Below, piece by piece: positions 1 through 7,280 of a stretch of DNA of 36,327 nt. Position 1 is the first letter of the stretch, and each line of letters starts with the position of its first letter. The position numbers and the translations under genes are program-made. The notes under the pieces are model-generated. The model did no database searches. It was not told the origin of the DNA and saw only the letters and a list, made by a program, of their open reading frames with translations. Source of the DNA: Limnohabitans planktonicus II-D5 (GTDB lineage: Bacteria; Pseudomonadota; Gammaproteobacteria; Burkholderiales; Burkholderiaceae_C); the NCBI RefSeq assembly GCF_001270065.2, contig NZ_LFYT02000035.1:1-36327 (forward strand). The letters are read 5' to 3'.

Positions 1-105
1 TTGTACTCCCCGTGCTTGTGCTCCCCGTGCTTGTGCTCCCCGTGCTTGTACTCCCCGTGCTTGTGCTCCCCGTGCTTGTGCTCCCCGTGCTTGTGCTCCC
101 CGTGC
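1..105 (-). repeat. 15-bp coding tandem repeat, at least 7 copies, encoding STGST
   Basis: Seven head-to-tail 15-bp units (CTCCCCGTGC core on the plus strand) reach the left edge and probably continue beyond it. On the minus strand each unit encodes Ser-Thr-Gly-Ser-Thr. The only variation is GTGCT versus GTACT, which swaps one serine codon for another (AGC/AGT), so the peptide is unchanged. It forms a low-complexity linker after the Ig-like domain. Confidence 0.9.
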
Positions 106-1117
106 TTGTGGCGGGCGGCGTGGGCGGCATGACTGGGGTGAGCGGGGTGCTGAGGTTGATGCCCATGGACAGCACGTTGTCGATTTCGCCGCCGTCCTGG
201 TTCAAATTGCCCGCCGCATCGCCAAAGCGTTCACTGGACACAAACACCAGCGCACTGGTGCTGCTGGTATTGGGGGTGAACAAGGCGGTGTAATTTTTGC
301 CACTGCCCTGGAACTGGCTGAGCGTGCCGCCCATGGCCGTGATGTCATCCAGGCCAAAGTCCAGGCTTTCTTCTGACAGGGTGAAACTCAGCTGGGCCGT
401 TTGCCCTTTGAGCAAGGTGACTTTGTCGCTGCCCAGCACGATGCTGGGGGGGGCACTGTCCGGGGAAGAGAGCGCAGCGGCGCTGACGACGGGACTAGCG
501 GTGGGCGTGATGGCTGCAGTGCCGGTGATCGAACGGGTGTCAGCGTTGGCGCGGGTGTCCAAAATGTCCAGACCCATGTCGAGCGCCGCAGCCCGCGAGG
601 TGTCGCTTGGGCTTGCAGGGCTGGGGTTTGCCGTGCTGCCAGGCGATGGCCATGCGCCCTGCGTGGTCACACTGTCCATCAAGGCCACGTTGGGCTGAGC
701 CGCCTGAACAGCGTTCACCAGTGCGGCATCGGCGCGCAAAGCGCTCATGACTTCGGCGGTGTGCTGCGCCACATCCAGCCACTGCACCATCAGTGCCTGC
801 GTTTTGCTGGGGCCCAATTGCTGCCACGCCCTGCCAAGGCTCGCGTCGGACAACAACAAGTCTCCCAGCTGGGCTGTCAGTGCGTGGGCGGCCCCGGTCC
901 ACAAGTCCTGCACGGCTTGCTGGCGGTTGACGGGCGGCTGGACGATGAGCTGAAACAGCTGAACGCTCAGGGTTTGCTTGATGGCTTCGTCAATGCCCCT
1001 GGCCTGTGCCGTTTCCAGCAAGGTTTTGGCAGCCATCGCGTCATCGCCCTGCAAGGTGAGGGCTTGAGTGGCATAGGCACCTGTCTTCAACAGGTAGTTG
1101 CTGTTTTGGATGGACAT
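1..1117 (-). CDS. Large Ig-like repeat adhesin, N-terminal part (cut by window edge)
   Basis: The open frame begins at the ATG at 1117 and stays open for 372 codons to the left edge, so the C-terminus is missing. Residues 1 to about 150 look helical and non-repetitive. A Ser/Ala/Thr/Pro-rich stretch follows to about residue 225. Residues of about 225-320 resemble a bacterial Ig-like domain of the kind repeated in giant RTX/BapA-type adhesins: a SDKVTLLKGQTA strand, then TFTLSE-like FTLSEES, then GGTLSQFQGSGKNYTALFTP. From about residue 336 the protein becomes a perfect STGST pentapeptide repeat. There is no obvious N-terminal signal peptide, which suits type I secretion. An in-frame TGA at 1136-1138 fixes the 5' limit of this frame. 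The ribosome-binding site is weak. The adhesin role is inferred from domain style. Confidence 0.7.
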   Translation of the reverse strand, partial: MSIQNSNYLLKTGAYATQALTLQGDDAMAAKTLLETAQARGIDEAIKQTLSVQLFQLIVQPPVNRQQAVQDLWTGAAHALTAQLGDLLLSDASLGRAWQQLGPSKTQALMVQWLDVAQHTAEVMSALRADAALVNAVQAAQPNVALMDSVTTQGAWPSPGSTANPSPASPSDTSRAAALDMGLDILDTRANADTRSITGTAAITPTASPVVSAAALSSPDSAPPSIVLGSDKVTLLKGQTAQLSFTLSEESLDFGLDDITAMGGTLSQFQGSGKNYTALFTPNTSSTSALVFVSSERFGDAAGNLNQDGGEIDNVLSMGINLSTPLTPVMPPTPPATSTGSTSTGSTSTGSTSTGSTSTGSTSTGSTSTGST

Positions 1118-1548
1118 ATCAAAAGTTTTTTCTGTTCAAAAGACAAAACAAGGCGGGCAAGTTGTTTTTTTGATGGCCTTCTTGTCACCCGATGGCACTT
1201 CGATGGTTTTTGTAGACATTGACGAAGTACTCCTCGAATGTTTGGAAATTAATTAAAATTCACAATTAATTAAAGTATTTGATTCATTAAATGCTCTAAA
1301 TCTTGTGATTTTGAAATTTAATCCAATTTGTCATTTTGGTCAATTGAAAAAAAGAATAGTGATGAATATGTCAATTTCATATACCCTTTTGGCGTACTAC
1401 TTTTGAAATGACAGACGGAAAGGAAAGCAGGGAATGGGAAAAATTCGGGTGTTTGACGAGCAACACCATGAGAATTCAAACGAGATGGGGTGCGTGTGGA
1501 GAACCAGGTTTTGCAGCCCTGGTCATTTCAGCCCCTGATAATTCGGCC
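1118..1548. other. AT-rich intergenic region between adhesin and ubiA
   Basis: A divergent intergenic region of about 430 bp, clearly richer in A+T than its neighbours between 1240 and 1400. It holds the short ORF at 1136-1219 and a direct repeat AATTAATTAAA at 1247-1257 and 1264-1274 (17 bp apart), which could be a regulator site for the adhesin. A frame in phase with ubiA is open from 1408, but the extra residues do not resemble UbiA. No clear promoter could be fixed. Confidence 0.5.
1136..1219 (-). CDS. Short 27-codon ORF upstream of and in frame with the adhesin
   Basis: ATG at 1217-1219 is preceded by a good Shine-Dalgarno (GAGGAG about 10 nt upstream), better than that of the adhesin itself. 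The frame encodes 27 residues starting MSTKTIEVPSGDKKAIKK, contains an A7 run, and stops at TGA 1136-1138. It lies in exactly the same frame as the adhesin ATG at 1117. It may be a leader peptide coupled to adhesin translation, or the original adhesin N-terminus interrupted by a stop. No family is recognised. Confidence 0.3.
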   Translation of the reverse strand: MSTKTIEVPSGDKKAIKKTTCPPCFVF

Positions 1549-2400
1549 ATGACCGACAAACTCAGCCTTTATCTGGATCTGATCCGCTGGAACCGGCCTG
1601 CGGGCTGGTTGCTTTTGCTGTGGCCATCGCTGGCTGCTTTGTGGGTGGCCGCAGGGGGATTCCCGGGCTGGCACCTGATCGCAGTGTTCACCCTGGGCAC
1701 TATCCTCATGCGCAGCGCGGGGTGTTGCATCAACGATGTGGCCGATCGCGACTTTGACAAACACGTCAAACGCACCGCCAACCGTCCGGTGACCAGTGGG
1801 CGCATGGGCACGAAGGAGGCTTTGCTGGTCGGAGCGGTTCTGGCCGTGTGTGCGTTTGGTCTGGTCTTGACCACCAACGGGGCCACCATCGCCTGGTCTT
1901 TCGCGGCGCTGGCCGTGACCTTGGGGTATCCCTATGCCAAGCGTCATGTGTCCATGCCGCAGGCGGTGCTGGGGGTGGCATTCAGTTTTGGCATTCCGAT
2001 GGCGTTTGCCGCTGTGCAGGGCGCTGTGCCGCTGCTGGCTTGGGGCTTGTTGCTGGGCAACCTGTTTTGGGTGCTGGCCTATGACACCGAATACGCCATG
2101 GTGGACCGCGACGATGACCTGAAGATCGGCATGAAGACCTCGGCCATCACCTTGGGCGACCACGACGTGCCCGCCATCATGGGCTTTTATGCGGCCTACC
2201 TGTTCATATGGGGGGCCTTGCTGAACGCCCCGCAGCAAGGCCTTTGGTTCTGGCTGGCCTGGGCCGTGTCGGCAGGCCAGGTGGTCTGGCACTACAGCCT
2301 GATCCGCCTGCGCAGCCGCGAAGGCTGCTTCAAAGCATTCAGGCTGAACCATTGGCTGGGCTTCAGTGTGTTTGTGGGGGTGGTCTTGTCTTACCGTTGA
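1549..2400 (+). CDS. ubiA: 4-hydroxybenzoate polyprenyltransferase
   Basis: Integral membrane prenyltransferase that attaches the polyprenyl tail to 4-hydroxybenzoate, the first membrane step of ubiquinone synthesis. The 283-aa product has both Asp-rich motifs of the UbiA family: NDVADRDFDKH followed by RTANRP (from about residue 62), and YDTEYAMVDRDDD (from about residue 178), which bind Mg-diphosphate. Multiple hydrophobic helices lie between them. The frame is open from 1408, but homology begins at MTDKLSLYLDLIRWNRPAGW, so the ATG at 1549 is preferred although no strong Shine-Dalgarno precedes it. It converges on proC across the repeat array, which starts 22 bp after its stop. Confidence 0.95.
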   Translation: MTDKLSLYLDLIRWNRPAGWLLLLWPSLAALWVAAGGFPGWHLIAVFTLGTILMRSAGCCINDVADRDFDKHVKRTANRPVTSGRMGTKEALLVGAVLAVCAFGLVLTTNGATIAWSFAALAVTLGYPYAKRHVSMPQAVLGVAFSFGIPMAFAAVQGAVPLLAWGLLLGNLFWVLAYDTEYAMVDRDDDLKIGMKTSAITLGDHDVPAIMGFYAAYLFIWGALLNAPQQGLWFWLAWAVSAGQVVWHYSLIRLRSREGCFKAFRLNHWLGFSVFVGVVLSYR

Positions 2401-2422
2401 GTGCCAAGGGTGATCCAGCATG

Positions 2423-3882
2423 TGTCGGAGTCTTCGACCACCGACCTACTAGGAATTGGCAAGGGTTTGCTTCGTAGGTCGGTACTCGAAGAGTCCGACA
2501 AGTGCTCGCCCACCCTGTGACCCGTTTCGGGCACCCAGGCTAGCCAAAGATTTGTCGGAGTCTTCGACCGCCGACCTACGGGGAATTGCCGAGGTGTGAC
2601 TTCGTAGGTCGGTACTCGAAGAGTCCGACAAGTGTTCGCCCACCCTGTGACCCGTTTCGGGCACCCAGGCTAGCCAAAGATTTGTCGGAGTCTTCGACCG
2701 CCGACCTACGGGGAATTGACGAGGTATGCCTTCGTAGGTCGGTACTCGAAGAGTCCGACATCTGTTCGCCCACCCTGTGTCCTGTTTCGGGCACCCAGGA
2801 TGACCAAAGATATGTCGGGGTCTTCGACCGCCGACCTACGGGGAATTAACGAGGTATGCCTTCGTAGGTCGGTACTCGAAGAGTCCGACAAGTGTTCGCC
2901 CACCCTGTGACCCGTTTCGGGCACCCAGGATGACCAAAGATTTGTCGGGGTCTTCGACCGCCGACCTACGGGGAATTAACGAGGTGTGACTTCGTAGGTC
3001 GGTACTCGAAGAGTCCGACAAGTGCTCGCCCACCCTGTGACCCGTTTCGGGCACCCCGGATGGCCAAAGATTTGTCGGAGTCTTCGACCGCCGACCTACG
3101 GGGAATTGACGAGGTATGCCTTCGTAGGTCGGTACTCGAAGAGTCCGACAAGTGTTCGCCCACCCTGTGACCCGTTTCGGGCACCCAGGCTAGCCAAAGA
3201 TTTGTCGGGGTCTTCGACCGCCGACCTACGGGGAATTGACGAGGTGTGACTTCGTAGGTCGGTACTCGAAGAGTCCGACAAGTGCTCGCCCACCCTGTGA
3301 CCTGTTTCGGGCACCTCGGATGACCCAAGATTTGTCGGGGTCTTCGACCGCCGACCTACGGGGAATTAACGAGGTATGCCTTCGTAGGTTGGTACTCGAA
3401 GAGTCCGACAAGTGCTCGCCCACCCTGTGACCTGTTTCGGGCACCCAGGCTAGCCAAAGATTTGTCGGAGTCTGCGACCACCGACCTACGAGGAATTGGC
3501 AAGGGTTTGCTTCGTAGGTCGGTACTCGAAGAGTCCGACATCTGTTCGCCCACCCTGTGACCCGTTTCGGGCACCCAGGCTAGCCAAAGATTTTTCGGGG
3601 TCTTCGACCGCCGACCTACGGGGAATTGACGAGGTATGCCTTCGTAAGTCGGTACTCGAAGAGTCCGACAAGTGTTCGCCCACCCTGTGACCCGTTTCGG
3701 GCACCCCGGATGGCCAAAGATTTGTCGGAGTCTTCGACCGCCGACCTACGGGGAATTAACGAGGTGTGACTTCGTAGGTCGGTACTCGAAGAGTCCGACA
3801 AGTGTTCGCCCACCCTGTGACCCGTTTCGGGCACCCAGGCTAGCCAAAGATTTGTCGGGGTCTTCGACCGCCGACCTACGGG
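2423..3882. repeat. Tandem array of 11 REP doublets (BIME/REPIN-like), 130-bp period, plus one terminal REP
   Basis: Eleven units start at 2423 and every 130 bp to 3723, with a partial twelfth at 3853-3882. The period never varies by one base. Each unit has a 28-bp left arm, a 22-bp loop, a 28-bp right arm and a 52-bp spacer. The right arm begins CGTAG and continues GTCGG-T-ACTC-GAA-GAGT-CCGAC, a hairpin in its own right. The left arm is its imperfect reverse complement, so the GTAG heads face each other. A GTAG tetranucleotide next to an imperfect palindrome, in inverted pairs, is the architecture of REP elements mobilised by RAYT (Y1) transposases in enterobacteria and pseudomonads. The array fills the gap between the convergent ubiA and proC. 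Variants are mosaic in loop and spacer. No RAYT gene lies in the window. Confidence 0.85.
2553..2630. repeat. Representative REP doublet (unit 2) forming a long hairpin
   Basis: Left REP 2553-2580 (minus orientation), loop 2581-2602, right REP 2603-2630. The two arms pair over 28 positions with only a few mismatches, and each arm can also fold alone (GTCGG/CCGAC stem). Transcribed from either side, this gives strong RNA hairpins at the 3' ends of ubiA and proC. The 52-nt spacer after it carries a small CCCG-TTT-CGGG hairpin. Confidence 0.8.
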
Positions 3883-3887
3883 CCCGC

Positions 3888-4712
3888 TCAGGCTTTGCCG
3901 AATTCGTCGCCCAACTCGCGGGCCCGCACTTCGGCGGCCTGCATGGCTTTGACAAATGAGGCTTTCACGCCCGAGTCGTCCAGCGAGGTGATGGCCGCAT
4001 AGGTGGTGCCGCCTTTGGAGGTGACGCGTTGGCGCAGCACTTCGGGGGATTCGGTCGATGCTGCTGCCAATGAGGATGCGCCCGAGAAGGTGGCCACCGC
4101 GAGTTGGTAGGCCTGCTCGGCGCTCAGGCCCATGCCCACGCCGGCTTGGGTCATGGCTTCGAGGAAATAAAACACATAGGCGGGACCGGACCCCGACAAG
4201 GCGGTCACGGCGTCCAGATGCGACTCTTGCTGCACCCAGAGGTATTGCCCTGTGGTGCGAATGACTTGTTCCACCAGCACTTTGTCTGCGGTGGTGACCG
4301 ACGGGCAGGCGAACAGGCCGGTGATGCCTTGGCCCACAAGGGCGGGGGTGTTGGGCATGCAGCGCACCACGCGGTCGGTGCCCACCGAGCGGCAGATGCT
4401 GTCGGTGCGGATGCCGGCCATCACCGACAAGTGCAGTGCTCCTCGCGTGTGCGGCATGACGGGGGCGGCTGCTTCGCTGAAGACTTGGGGCTTGACCGCC
4501 CAAATCACCAGATTGGCCTGGGCCAAAGCGGGTCCTGCGGCAGGCAGGGCGCTGATGCCGAAGTCCTTGAGCAGTTTGGCGGCGGTCTCGGCAAAGGGTT
4601 CGACCACGGTGATTTGCTCAGGCTTCATGCCCTGGCGGATCAGGCCACCGATGATGGCGCTGGCCATGTTGCCGCCGCCGATGAAGGCGATGTGGGGTGT
4701 GGAGTGAGACAT
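3888..4712 (-). CDS. proC: Pyrroline-5-carboxylate reductase
   Basis: Last step of proline synthesis: NAD(P)H-dependent reduction of 1-pyrroline-5-carboxylate to L-proline in the cytoplasm. The 274-aa product has the N-terminal Rossmann motif IAFIGGGNMASAIIGGL (residues 8-24). Further on are CMPNTPALVGQG and, in the C-terminal dimerisation domain, LSGSGPAYVFYFLEAM and the conserved TSKGGTT segment. Length matches the family. It lies downstream of glpK on the same strand with a 124-bp gap in which nothing was recognised. Its stop codon is only 5 bp from the last REP of the array. Confidence 0.96.
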   Translation of the reverse strand: MSHSTPHIAFIGGGNMASAIIGGLIRQGMKPEQITVVEPFAETAAKLLKDFGISALPAAGPALAQANLVIWAVKPQVFSEAAAPVMPHTRGALHLSVMAGIRTDSICRSVGTDRVVRCMPNTPALVGQGITGLFACPSVTTADKVLVEQVIRTTGQYLWVQQESHLDAVTALSGSGPAYVFYFLEAMTQAGVGMGLSAEQAYQLAVATFSGASSLAAASTESPEVLRQRVTSKGGTTYAAITSLDDSGVKASFVKAMQAAEVRARELGDEFGKA

Positions 4713-4836
4713 GGGATGTTCAGTCGTGTGCTTTGTGGGACGGGCCAGGCGCTTGGCGTCCGGCTCGGGTCTGAGGAATCTGAATTGTCGCTGCTTACGC
4801 GAGGGGTCTGAAGACGGTGGATCTGAACTTGGTGTG

Positions 4837-6330
4837 TCACCGGGCAGTGGCCTGGCGCACGGCCCGCTCCCAGCGGTCCATGCGTTCTTGGGCCTGGTCT
4901 CTGGGCAAGGTGGGGTAGAAGGTGCGGTCGGCGCGCCACTGCTGGCTCAATTCATCCAGGCCGCTGTACACGCCAGCGTGCAGACCGGCCAGATAGGCGG
5001 CTCCCAAAGCAGTGGTTTCGGTCACGGCGGGGCGCACCACGGGAATGCCCAGCAGGTCGGCCTGGATTTGCATCAAGAGGTCGTTGACGCAAGCGCCCCC
5101 GTCCACGCGCAATTCGGTCACGGCCACGCCGCCACCGCTCACGGCATCGCGGTTCATGCTGTGCAGCAAGGCGGCGCTTTGGAAGGCGATGCTTTCGAGC
5201 GCTGCGCGCGCAATGTGGGCCACGGTGGAGCCCCGTGTGAGCCCCACAATGGCACCACGCGCTTCGGCTTCCCAATACGGGGCACCCAAGCCTGTGAACG
5301 CTGGCACGAACATGACGCCCCCGGCGTCTGGCACGCTGTGGGCCAGGCCTTCGACCTCGCCGCTGCTGGAGATGGCCCGCAGGCCGTCGCGCAGCCATTG
5401 CACCACAGCGCCACCAATGAAGACGCTGCCTTCGAGCGCGTATTGCGGGGTGCTGGTGGCCTGGGCGGCTGAGGTGGTGATCAGGCCGTTTTGGCTGCGC
5501 TGAAAGGTGTTGCCCGTGTGCATGAGCATGAAGCAGCCGGTGCCATAGGTGTTTTTGGCCATGCCGGGGGTGAAGCAGGCCTGGCCGAACAAGGCGCTTT
5601 GCTGGTCACCGGCCACGCCGCCAATGGGCAAACTGGCACCCAGCAGCGCGGCTGTGGTGTCGCCAAAGTGGGCACTGGAGGGCAAGACCCGGGGCATGAG
5701 CGCGTCCGGGATGTTCAGCAAGCCCATCAGTTCGCTGTCCCAGGTGTTGGTGTGGATATTGAACAGCATGGTGCGGGCGGCGTTGCTCACATCGGTCACA
5801 TGCGAGCGGCCATCGGTGAGTTTCCAGATCAGCCAGCTGTCCACCGTGCCAAATGCCAACGCGCCTTGTTCGGCCAGGGCCCTGGCACCCGGCACTTGAT
5901 CCAGGATCCATTGCAGTTTGGTGCCAGAAAAATAGGCGTCGATGCGCAGCCCGGTTTTGCTCAGCACCGTGTCTTCGTGGCCTTGCGAGCGCAAGGTGGC
6001 GCAGGTGGGTTCGGCGCGGCGGTCTTGCCAGACGATGGCGTTGTGGATCGGCTCGCCCGTGCGGCGGTTCCAGACCACGGTGGTCTCGCGCTGGTTGGTG
6101 ATGCCGATGGCCGCCATGTCACTGGCCTTGAGTTGGGCTTTGGCCAGCACTTCATGCACGGTGGCCAGCTGGGAGGACCAGATTTCCTGCGGGTCGTGCT
6201 CGACCCAGCCGGGTTGGGGGTAAATCTGCCGGAACTCGCGCTGGGCCATGGCCACCACCTGGCCGGCCTGGTCAAACACGATGCTGCGGGAGCTGGAGGT
6301 GCCCTGGTCCAGGGCGAGGAGGTAGCGCAT
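4837..6330 (-). CDS. glpK: Glycerol kinase
   Basis: ATP-dependent phosphorylation of glycerol to sn-glycerol-3-phosphate, which traps the imported substrate. The 497-aa product (E. coli GlpK about 502) is a full-length FGGY-family kinase. It starts with the phosphate-binding motif LALDQGTSSSRSIVFD. It has the substrate segment WVEHDPQEIW, the NQRETTVVWNR motif, and the FGGY signature region around GSVFIGGAVVQWLRDGL. GAGG lies 8 nt before the start. It follows glpR by 17 nt, so the two genes are very probably co-transcribed, diverging from the glycerol ABC transporter operon whose substrate it consumes. Confidence 0.97.
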   Translation of the reverse strand: MRYLLALDQGTSSSRSIVFDQAGQVVAMAQREFRQIYPQPGWVEHDPQEIWSSQLATVHEVLAKAQLKASDMAAIGITNQRETTVVWNRRTGEPIHNAIVWQDRRAEPTCATLRSQGHEDTVLSKTGLRIDAYFSGTKLQWILDQVPGARALAEQGALAFGTVDSWLIWKLTDGRSHVTDVSNAARTMLFNIHTNTWDSELMGLLNIPDALMPRVLPSSAHFGDTTAALLGASLPIGGVAGDQQSALFGQACFTPGMAKNTYGTGCFMLMHTGNTFQRSQNGLITTSAAQATSTPQYALEGSVFIGGAVVQWLRDGLRAISSSGEVEGLAHSVPDAGGVMFVPAFTGLGAPYWEAEARGAIVGLTRGSTVAHIARAALESIAFQSAALLHSMNRDAVSGGGVAVTELRVDGGACVNDLLMQIQADLLGIPVVRPAVTETTALGAAYLAGLHAGVYSGLDELSQQWRADRTFYPTLPRDQAQERMDRWERAVRQATAR

Positions 6331-6347
6331 GAAAAATCCTCAGAGGG

Positions 6348-7118
6348 TCATTGGGGGGCGGCCGTGACGCATTCCACATGGGCTTGCGTCATGAGCTCGG
6401 CAAAGCTGGCGGGGGGGACTTCGTCGGTGAACAGCACGTCGATGTCGCGCAAGTGGCCCAGCTCGACCATGGCCGGGCGGTTGAATTTGCTGTGGTCCGC
6501 GGCCAGCCAGACTTCGCGGGCATGTTCAATGATGGTGCGGGCGACCTTGACTTCGCGGTAGTCGTAGTCGCGCAAGGTGCCGTCGGCTTCGATGCCGCTG
6601 ATGCCAATCAGGCCAATGTCGACCTTGAACTGGCGAATGAAGTCCACCGTGGCTTCGCCCACGATGCCTTGGTCGCTGCCGCGCACCAGCCCCCCGGCCA
6701 CGATGACTTCGCAGTCGCGGTGGGTGCTCATCAGCGCGGCGATGTGCAGGTTGTTGGTGATGACGCGCAGGCCCCTGTGGTTGTGCAGTTCATGGGCCAC
6801 GGCTTCGATGGTGGTGCCGATGTTCATGATCAGCGAACAGCCGTTGGGTATGCGCTGGGCCATGGCTTTGGCGATGCGCAGCTTACCGGCCGATTGCATG
6901 GCCTGGCGTTGGCGGTAGGCGATGTTTTCGGTGGTGGAGCCGGGAAGCCGCACGCCGCCATGAAAGCGGGTGAGCAAACCGGCTTCGGCCAGCCGCTGCA
7001 CATCGCGGCGCACGGTTTGCAAGGTGACGCCAAAACGTTCGGCGAGGGCTTCGATGGTCACGGGGCCTTGTGATCGAACGGCATCGATCAGGGTTGATTG
7101 TCGGGGGTTCAAATCCAT
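6348..7118 (-). CDS. glpR: DeoR-family repressor, probable glycerol-3-phosphate regulator
   Basis: DeoR/GlpR-type transcription factor of 256 aa. An N-terminal winged helix-turn-helix (about residues 4-57) contains the DeoR signature VTIEALAERFGVTLQTVRRDVQRLAEAGLL and then RFHGG. The C-terminal domain is the DeoRC sugar-phosphate sensor (IMNIGTTIEAVAHEL, GISGIEADGTLRDYDYREV). The frame is also open from an ATG at 7151, but that start lies within the putative operator, and homology begins at MDLNPRQSTLIDAV, so 7118 is chosen. Position between glpK and the glpSTPQUVD operon makes glycerol-3-phosphate the likely inducer. Repression of both arms is inferred from CGAACAT repeats upstream. Confidence 0.9.
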   Translation of the reverse strand: MDLNPRQSTLIDAVRSQGPVTIEALAERFGVTLQTVRRDVQRLAEAGLLTRFHGGVRLPGSTTENIAYRQRQAMQSAGKLRIAKAMAQRIPNGCSLIMNIGTTIEAVAHELHNHRGLRVITNNLHIAALMSTHRDCEVIVAGGLVRGSDQGIVGEATVDFIRQFKVDIGLIGISGIEADGTLRDYDYREVKVARTIIEHAREVWLAADHSKFNRPAMVELGHLRDIDVLFTDEVPPASFAELMTQAHVECVTAAPQ

Positions 7119-7144
7119 GGTGTTTTCTGTCAATGGGGTGTATT

Positions 7145-7214
7145 CGAACATAAACGAACATATATAAGACGATATAGAGGGTAACTACGGGCTATAAAAA
7201 AACGCAAGCGAACA
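7145..7214. promoter_or_regulatory. Putative GlpR operator cluster (CGAACAT half-sites)
   Basis: CGAACAT occurs at 7145-7151 and 7155-7161, exactly 10 bp (one helical turn) apart, and CGAACA recurs at 7209-7214. CGAACAT is the half-site of the known E. coli GlpR operator (consensus ATGTTCG-N4-CGAACAT), but here the copies are direct rather than inverted. They lie in the divergent gap between glpR and glpS, where a repressor would control both arms. Binding is inferred. Confidence 0.6.
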
Positions 7215-7280
7215 ATAAAATCCGTGAAGCGAAAAAAATGGAACTGAAATGATCCTGAATTCTCAATGCGGAGATGCGTC

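Noticed and set aside
12..293. Plus-strand frame MLVLPVLVLP... at the left edge
   Set aside because: It is the antisense of the STGST-coding repeat; the minus-strand frame is continuous with a recognisable Ig-like domain.
401..1222. Long plus-strand frame of 273 codons
   Set aside because: Antisense to the adhesin, with no recognisable family and an unlikely composition.
1408..1548. Extended ubiA N-terminus
   Set aside because: The 47 extra residues do not resemble UbiA, and the region is AT-rich and intergenic in character.
1528..2421. Minus-strand 297-codon frame opposite ubiA
   Set aside because: Shadow frame in a GC-rich gene; His/Gln/Arg-rich with no domain, while the plus strand encodes clear UbiA motifs.
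2449..3704. Series of similar minus-strand frames of about 72 codons (MPETGHRVGE...) repeating through the array
   Set aside because: They recur only because the 130-bp repeat recurs. 130 is not a multiple of 3, so successive copies change frame, and each spans parts of two units. They follow hairpin arms, not a protein.
2423..3882. CRISPR array
   Set aside because: Units are 130 bp, the whole unit is repeated including the spacer, and no cas genes are present.
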